Source: Pedobacter yulinensis (GTDB lineage: Bacteria > Bacteroidota > Bacteroidia > Sphingobacteriales > Sphingobacteriaceae). Taken from it: DNA of 64,000 bases. Below the pieces are notes generated by a model. That model was not told the origin of the DNA, made no database searches, and saw nothing but the letters and a program-made list of their open reading frames with translations. Below, piece after piece: positions 62,634 through 64,000 of this stretch (the stretch's first letter is position 1; each line of letters begins with the position of its first letter). Position numbers and translations under genes: made by a program. The DNA is taken from positions 1,103,769-1,167,768 of the forward strand of contig NZ_KZ686268.1 in the NCBI RefSeq assembly GCF_003029735.1, in the 5' to 3' direction.

Positions 62634-63332
62634 CTACCTGATCTCGAAGACGACGTTGATGTTATAACTAAGCTTTATCTTTTTGAAATCGAGTTCGGGG
62701 GCAGACGCGGCGTCGGCCATTTCGGCTTTGGCCATGGCGTAATTTCTGAACACCGGCTGGTTGATGTTGTCGTTACCGAGGTCCTGGATGTCAATAGCCG
62801 ATCCGAGCTTGCTGCCGAGTGCTTCTACCATATAGGTCGCTTTTTCTTTGGCATCCATGAGCGCCTTGATCTTCATTTCTCTTCTTAACTCTTTAAGTTT
62901 CGAGTAGTCATAGCCATCAATGTTTGTGTTGCTGATGCCCTTCGGATCTATGGCGCCAATAATTGCGTTAAACTTATTCAGGTCGCTTACTTTTAGCCGG
63001 TATTGTTTGCTGGCCAGGAAATCCGGGTTCTTCTTTTTTTCGGTTGCATAATTGTAGCTGGCCAGGTTGTTAACGGTAAGGTTCTCTTTTGGAATGCCCG
63101 CTTTCTGAACCGCTGTATAAAGCTGGTTTTCGAGCCTGGTGATGTCTATTTTTCTTTTACTGTTGTTATTTTCAAGATACTCCTTAAGCGAAATGTTCAC
63201 ATAAATGATGTCTGGTGTAACCTCGATTTCAGAATTGCCGGTAACCGTGATCTTTTTGCGCAGGTCTGCCTGCTGAGCCATGGCACTGATACTAACAAGT
63301 GTGGCAAGGGCGAAGGTGATGAACTTTTTCAT
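62634..63332 (-). CDS. Secreted SIMPL-domain protein
   Basis: The 232-residue protein has a signal peptide ending SAMAQ (about 19). A SIMPL (DUF541) domain fills the rest: ITVTGNSEIEVTPDIIYVNIS at the start and ALMDAKEKATYMVEALGSKLG near 150. SIMPL proteins are periplasmic or outer-membrane oligomers of uncertain role. The start at 63332 is set by the signal peptide; a longer frame to 63401 would cross a dyad at 63370. It is flanked by a strong terminator and is monocistronic. Confidence 0.92.
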   Translation of the reverse strand: MKKFITFALATLVSISAMAQQADLRKKITVTGNSEIEVTPDIIYVNISLKEYLENNNSKRKIDITRLENQLYTAVQKAGIPKENLTVNNLASYNYATEKKKNPDFLASKQYRLKVSDLNKFNAIIGAIDPKGISNTNIDGYDYSKLKELRREMKIKALMDAKEKATYMVEALGSKLGSAIDIQDLGNDNINQPVFRNYAMAKAEMADAASAPELDFKKIKLSYNINVVFEIR

Positions 63333-63369
63333 GATGTTATATTTAATTGTGTGTTTACTATAGTTTGCC

Positions 63370-63391
63370 GGTATGATGAAAATATCATACC
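63370..63391. promoter_or_regulatory. 8-bp inverted repeat upstream of the SIMPL gene
   Basis: GGTATGAT (63370-63377) and ATCATACC (63384-63391) are separated by six bases, about 38 bases upstream of the start codon. The spacing fits a dimeric repressor or activator site. Confidence 0.4.
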
Positions 63392-63736
63392 AATTCCACA
63401 AGGATGTCCTGAACTTTTACGAAAAAAAGTCAGCGGCTCGCGAAACGTAATGAGCATCAGTTTTGCTACAGTTGTCTGATCTTAAATTGCCAAAATCTGA
63501 TTAGTGCCTCGGTGTCACGGGTTTATGGATGGGGGTGCGGGGATTGAAAGAGTATGCCCGCTTTTCATACAAAATCAGCGCGCGGGAGAGAAGGGGCTGA
63601 GGAAAAGCAACCGTGTTCACTGAATGAGTCGTTCCCGATCAGGCAATCTAACCGGATCATCTTCGGATAGGCCAAGAGCGAAGAACATCGCGTGCAGCCG
63701 CCGGCCAAATTGACCCCGGGAAGGGTTCGGTAGGGC

Positions 63737-63767
63737 AAAAAAAAAGCTCCGGCTGGTTGCCGGAGCT
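63737..63767 (-). terminator. Terminator of lspA
   Basis: AGCTCCGG (63745-63752) pairs with CCGGAGCT (63760-63767). On the minus strand the stem is followed by nine T, just past the lspA stop. Confidence 0.92.
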
Positions 63768-63784
63768 CATTTTATGGAGGGTTA

Positions 63785-64000
63785 TTAATCTTCTACAACT
63801 TCGTTATTGATGCTAATCTCATCTTTTTGATCTTCTTTGAAGTATTTTTTCTGAAAGATCAGGATGAGGATCACGCCGACTGAAATGGCTGCGTCTGCCA
63901 GGTTAAAAACCGGCCTGAAGAAGATGAAATCTTCGCCACCCCAGATAGGCACCCAGGCAGGGAACGTTCCCTGGATAATGGGAAAATAAAACATATCGAC
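63785..64000 (-). CDS. lspA: Lipoprotein signal peptidase, 3' part only
   Basis: The gene runs off the right edge; about 72 codons are visible. The conserved second catalytic aspartate block FNLADAAISVGV is present in the last part, preceded by VFNLADAA-type context with IPGGEDFIFFRP-like upstream sequence (WGGEDFIFFRPV), and followed by the final membrane helix and an acidic tail of about 20 residues. LspA removes signal peptides from prolipoproteins in the inner membrane, working before Lnt. The first catalytic aspartate lies outside the window. Confidence 0.9.
   Translation of the reverse strand, partial: VDMFYFPIIQGTFPAWVPIWGGEDFIFFRPVFNLADAAISVGVILILIFQKKYFKEDQKDEISINNEVVED

Larger units (their letters stand above)
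63333..63784. other. Intergenic stretch, no gene recognised
   Basis: This 452-base stretch holds the upstream region of the SIMPL gene, with the dyad at 63370-63391, and the lspA terminator at 63737-63767. The middle part (63480-63735) has no open frame I trust and no RNA family I can recognise, though it is more GC-rich than the flanking intergenic DNA. Confidence 0.55.

Overview
The window looks like chromosomal DNA of a gliding-type Bacteroidota (Sphingobacteriales or Chitinophagales style, roughly half GC). The markers are a SusC/SusD pair, gldKLMN plus SprE (type IX secretion and gliding), a DUF4271-hemD pair, an F-ATPase operon ordered atpB-E-F-H-A-G without atpD or atpC, starts without Shine-Dalgarno sequences, and repeated TAnnTTTG promoter elements. 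I see no tRNA, rRNA, CRISPR array, prophage or intact insertion sequence. About 61 protein genes fill nearly all of the sequence.

Layout. 0.1-2.5 kb: rlmN, a DinB-family protein and a WYL-type regulator. 2.7-11 kb: a small glycan-use locus read leftwards (META lipoprotein, a 7TM-DISM sensor ending in a transposase-like zinc ribbon, SusC, SusD, GH30 glycosidase). 11.2-18.4 kb: a UbiA-like protein with a methyltransferase, a membrane metallophosphoesterase, a VWA plus AAA pair, a PfkB kinase and an NTF2-like secreted protein. 18.4-24 kb: two paralogous JmjC-like cupins flanking a DUF3050 protein, a fasciclin protein, an SDR and hemW. 24-30.2 kb: DUF4271, hemD, gldK, gldL, gldM, gldN. 30.2-37.6 kb, leftwards: uvrC, a PhnA-C protein, a class A penicillin-binding protein and sprE. 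37.6-43.5 kb: the ATP synthase operon. 43.5-53.5 kb: acid phosphatase, DUF4349 lipoprotein, ruvC, a flippase-like protein, two glycosyltransferases, an oligopeptide-type ABC permease, rnhB, gcvT and comB. 53.5-64 kb: patatin, PorT-family barrel, nadE, osmC-like, lnt, PH-SHOCT protein, rsmI, serS, two small envelope proteins and the 3' part of lspA.

How the genes work together. GldKLMN and SprE form much of the type IX machine. GldK, SprE and SusD are lipoproteins that need the Lnt and LspA encoded further along. The atp genes supply the membrane sector and most of F1; beta and epsilon must lie elsewhere. SusC, SusD and GH30 suggest uptake and cleavage of a beta-glucan or related glucoside. 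No ordinary susR, HTCS or sigma/anti-sigma pair lies beside them. The adjacent membrane sensor with an IS1595-type zinc ribbon is therefore the best candidate regulator, and the most unusual object in the window. The second is the cupin / DUF3050 / cupin cluster, which looks like an uncharacterised iron-oxygenase cassette.
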